From NCBI GenBank assembly GCA_016199375.1, contig JACQGV010000128.1, positions 1-7,397 of the forward strand: DNA of 7,397 nucleotides, given 5' to 3'. This DNA comes from Chloroflexota bacterium. Lineage in GTDB: Bacteria; Chloroflexota; Dehalococcoidia; SHYM01. A program made the position numbers and the translations under genes. A model generated the notes under the pieces. The model was not told the origin of the DNA. It saw only the letters and a list, made by a program, of their open reading frames with translations, and ran no database searches. How positions within the stretch are numbered: the stretch's first letter is position 1; the number at the start of each line of letters is the position of its first letter. Positions 5,985 to 7,397 of this stretch are shown here, in pieces.

Positions 5985-6571
5985 TGTCTGTGCGGCAGAG
6001 CGACATGCGTATCGCCGACCTGCGTCCCGCTGACGGGGCCGCCATCCAGCAGGTGGCATCCCTGCTTCTTGAGGGCTTCAGGGAGCATTCCCCCGACTGG
6101 CTGCCGGACATGGCCGCCGCCCTGGAGGAGGTGCGCGAGTCTTTCCAGACGGGACGCGTCAGCCGCGTGGCCGTGGACGGCACTGGCGCCGTGCTGGGCT
6201 GGATCGGCGGCATTAGCCACTACAAAGGGAGGGCGTGGGAGCTCCATCCAATGGTGGTCCGCCCTGACTGGCAAGGGCGCGGGTTGGGGCAAGCGCTGGT
6301 CGCTGATCTTGAAGAGCAGGTCAGGCAGCGCGGGGCCATCACCCTCTGGGTCGGCGCCGACGACGAGGACTACCGGACCTCCCTCGGGGGCGTGGACCTC
6401 TATCCCAACGTCCTGGCGCAGCTGGCGCAGATACGGAACTTGGGCGGCCACCCTTACGAGTTCTATCGGAAGCAGGGCTTTGTCCTCGTCGGGGTGATCC
6501 CCGACGCCAATGGCTTCGGCAGACCGGACATCATCCTGGCCAAGCGGGTGGGACGGTTGCCCCTACCATAA
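5984..6571 (+). CDS. GNAT acetyltransferase resembling aminoglycoside 6'-N-acetyltransferase, 195 aa
   Basis: A GNAT enzyme whose whole C-terminal half follows the AAC(6')-like family as I know it: ELHPMVVRPDWQGRGLGQAL (86-105) with the acetyl-CoA loop QGRGLG at 97-102, then the acidic run GADDEDYRTSLGGVDLYP (124-141). The family ending follows: RNLGGHPYEFYRKQGFVLVG (151-170), VIPDANGFGRPDI (171-183) and LAKRV (185-189). Relatives are chromosomal in many soil and thermophilic bacteria, so resistance activity is not implied; another amine substrate is quite possible. Two starts are plausible. ATG 5984 overlaps the stop of an 8-codon ORF. ATG 6005 (seven codons later) begins MRIADLRPADG, closer to the family's first strand. 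Neither has a good ribosome site of its own. The gene lies 31 nt after the NUDIX gene and ends 56 nt before gatC. Confidence 0.85.
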   Translation: MSVRQSDMRIADLRPADGAAIQQVASLLLEGFREHSPDWLPDMAAALEEVRESFQTGRVSRVAVDGTGAVLGWIGGISHYKGRAWELHPMVVRPDWQGRGLGQALVADLEEQVRQRGAITLWVGADDEDYRTSLGGVDLYPNVLAQLAQIRNLGGHPYEFYRKQGFVLVGVIPDANGFGRPDIILAKRVGRLPLP

Positions 6572-6583
6572 TCGTGCTATATT
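6557..6583 (+). promoter_or_regulatory. Candidate extended -10 promoter for gatC-gatA
   Basis: TGC-TATATT (hexamer at 6578-6583, 5 of 6 matches to TATAAT) carries the extended -10 TGn. TTGCCC at 6557-6562 could be the -35, but the spacer is only 15 nt, and extended -10 promoters depend less on it. It overlaps the end of the third GNAT gene and would give a leader of about 35-40 nt before the gatC ATG, so gatC may be transcribed separately from the upstream series. Confidence 0.45.
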
Positions 6584-6627
6584 CATTCGTCCGCCGTTCC
6601 GCGCGAGTACGGTTAGCGGGAGCAGCC

Positions 6628-6921
6628 ATGGAGCCACTCAGCCGCGAGCAGGTGCAGCACATCGCCACCCTCTGCCGCATCGCCCTCAGCGCGGAGGAGC
6701 TGGAGCGCTACCGCTCCCAGCTCACCCACATCCTGGAGCAGATGGAGGCGCTGCAGCGGGTGGACACGGAGGGGGTGGAGCCCACCTCCCACTCGGTGGA
6801 GCTGGCCAGCGTCATGCGCCCCGATGAGCCGGGGCCGGGCCTGCCCCAGGAGCAGGCCCTGTCCAACGCGCCCCGGCGGGAGGACGACTTCTTCCGCGTG
6901 CGGGCCGTGCTGGAGGAGTAG
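6628..6921 (+). CDS. gatC: Asp/Glu-tRNA amidotransferase subunit C
   Basis: Small subunit that wraps around and stabilises GatA in the GatCAB enzyme, which turns Glu-tRNA(Gln) and/or Asp-tRNA(Asn) into the amidated form in the cytosol. At 97 aa it has the usual length. The family pattern is plain: REQVQHIATLCRIALSAEE (6-24), a helical section with LTHILEQMEALQRVDTEGV (32-50), PTSH at 52-55, and a C-terminus with LSNAPRREDDFFRVRAVLEE (78-97). The ATG at 6628 is chosen by GGGAG five bases before it and by the match of its N-terminus to the family; a GTG at 6574 in the same frame would add 18 residues not expected in GatC. gatA follows after an 84-nt gap with two palindromes. gatB is not in the window. 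Confidence 0.95.
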   Translation: MEPLSREQVQHIATLCRIALSAEELERYRSQLTHILEQMEALQRVDTEGVEPTSHSVELASVMRPDEPGPGLPQEQALSNAPRREDDFFRVRAVLEE

Positions 6922-6932
6922 GCCCTTCTGTA

Positions 6933-6952
6933 CCGTGGGATGAATCCCACGG
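6933..6952. repeat. Palindrome 1 between gatC and gatA
   Basis: CCGTGGGATGAATCCCACGG, a perfect 9-bp inverted repeat around a GA centre. It begins 11 nt after the gatC stop. There is no T-run after it, so it is not a standard intrinsic terminator. Its sequence is nearly the reverse complement of palindrome 2. Confidence 0.8.
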
Positions 6953-6972
6953 CATGGGTGCTGGGCTAGATG

Positions 6973-6992
6973 CCGCGGGATTCATCCCGCGG
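6973..6992. repeat. Palindrome 2 between gatC and gatA
   Basis: CCGCGGGATTCATCCCGCGG, a perfect 9-bp inverted repeat around a TC centre, ending 13 nt before the gatA ATG. Read on the other strand it differs from palindrome 1 only at two paired positions (T-A versus C-G), so both stems are kept. With GGCAT/ATGCC next to the two units they form a larger inverted repeat of 23-nt arms and a 14-nt centre (6933-6992). This is the build of a REP-type doublet. Confidence 0.8.
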
Positions 6993-7005
6993 TTGGGATA
7001 GGAGA

Positions 7006-7397
7006 ATGGAGCCCTTCGACCTCACCATCCACGAGGCCGCCGACCTGCTGCATAGGCGGCAGGTCTCGTCCGTCGAGCTGACGCAGGCCGTCCTGGAGCG
7101 CATCGGGCGCGTCGAGGAGCGGGTCAGGGCCTTCGTGACCGTGACGCCCGAGCTGGCGCTGGCCCAGGCCCAGGAGGCCGACCGCCGCCTGCGCGACGGC
7201 GACGCCGCGCCGCTGACCGGCGTCCCGGGCGTCATCAAGGACGTCATCTGCACCCAGGGCGTGCGCACCACCTGCTCCTCGCGGATGCTGGAGAGCTTCG
7301 TGCCGCCCTACGACGCCACCGTGGTGCAGCGGCTCAAGGCCGCCGGGCTGGTGATGGTGGGCAAGGCCAACATGGACGAGTTCGCCATGGGCTCCTC
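7006..7397 (+). CDS. gatA: Asp/Glu-tRNA amidotransferase subunit A, N-terminal part (runs off right edge)
   Basis: Amidase subunit of GatCAB, which releases ammonia from glutamine for the tRNA-bound Glu or Asp. 130 codons are present, about a quarter of a normal GatA. It shows [20 protein letters not shown] (6-25), the segment [16 protein letters not shown] (70-85) with the catalytic Lys78 of the Ser-cisSer-Lys triad, then [19 protein letters not shown] (102-120) and [10 protein letters not shown] at the edge. The two catalytic serines lie beyond the window. The ATG at 7006 agrees with the family N-terminus, but the AGGAG (7000-7004) is only one base before it, an unusually short spacing. It is preceded by gatC and a palindrome pair. 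Confidence 0.94.
   Translation, partial: MEPFDLTIHEAADLLHRRQVSSVELTQAVLERIGRVEERVRAFVTVTPELALAQAQEADRRLRDGDAAPLTGVPGVIKDVICTQGVRTTCSSRMLESFVPPYDATVVQRLKAAGLVMVGKANMDEFAMGS

Noticed and set aside
6933..6992. The palindromes after gatC as a terminator of the upstream operon
   Set aside because: No T-run follows either stem, and gatC and gatA encode subunits of one enzyme, so termination between them is unlikely.

Overview
The window is about 7.4 kb of GC-rich bacterial chromosome, roughly 65-70% G+C in the stretches I sampled. It is fully packed with genes: two divergent blocks leave a promoter region at about 4222-4359. No phage, transposase, CRISPR, tRNA or rRNA signal was found. Shine-Dalgarno sites are of the ordinary GGAGG type and starts are ATG or GTG. 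The protein style, and the repeat families in and between genes, would fit Chloroflexota (Dehalococcoidia-like), but that assignment is inference and should be held loosely.

Minus-strand block (read 4221 to 1). A candidate promoter (TTGACT, 17-nt spacer, TAGCCT) leads a 2-oxo acid dehydrogenase operon. It runs E1 alpha (340 aa), E1 beta (327 aa, GTG start), a 115-aa gene of unknown function, then the lipoyl-bearing E2 acyltransferase (420 aa). The start of an aldo/keto reductase follows 41 nt later and runs off the left edge. The HSSDD loop and GEG-type thiamine diphosphate motif in E1 alpha favour a branched-chain (bkd) type complex, but substrate cannot be fixed from sequence. No E3 (dihydrolipoamide dehydrogenase) gene lies in the window. 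The 115-aa gene is about 56% G+C, against about 70% in a sampled E1 beta segment, and sits tightly between E1 beta and E2. The E2 gene carries two repeat-like segments of the kind usually seen between genes, translated in frame within its first flexible linker.

Plus-strand block (4360 to the right edge). A GNAT acetyltransferase, a second GNAT of the CWCMW type, a zinc-ribbon NUDIX hydrolase overlapping it by 4 nt, and a third GNAT resembling aminoglycoside 6'-N-acetyltransferases form a close-packed series. This series looks like a small-molecule modification and house-cleaning operon. After a likely extended -10 promoter come gatC and the first 130 codons of gatA, for the Glu-tRNA(Gln)/Asp-tRNA(Asn) amidotransferase. 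A mirrored pair of near-identical 20-nt palindromes separates gatC from gatA.

Most of this is recognisable metabolism. I see no clear new biological system. The points worth a second look are the unknown 115-aa gene inside the dehydrogenase operon, the repeats absorbed into E2, the mirrored palindromes, the triple GNAT/NUDIX grouping, and an 8-codon ORF whose stop overlaps the start of the third GNAT.
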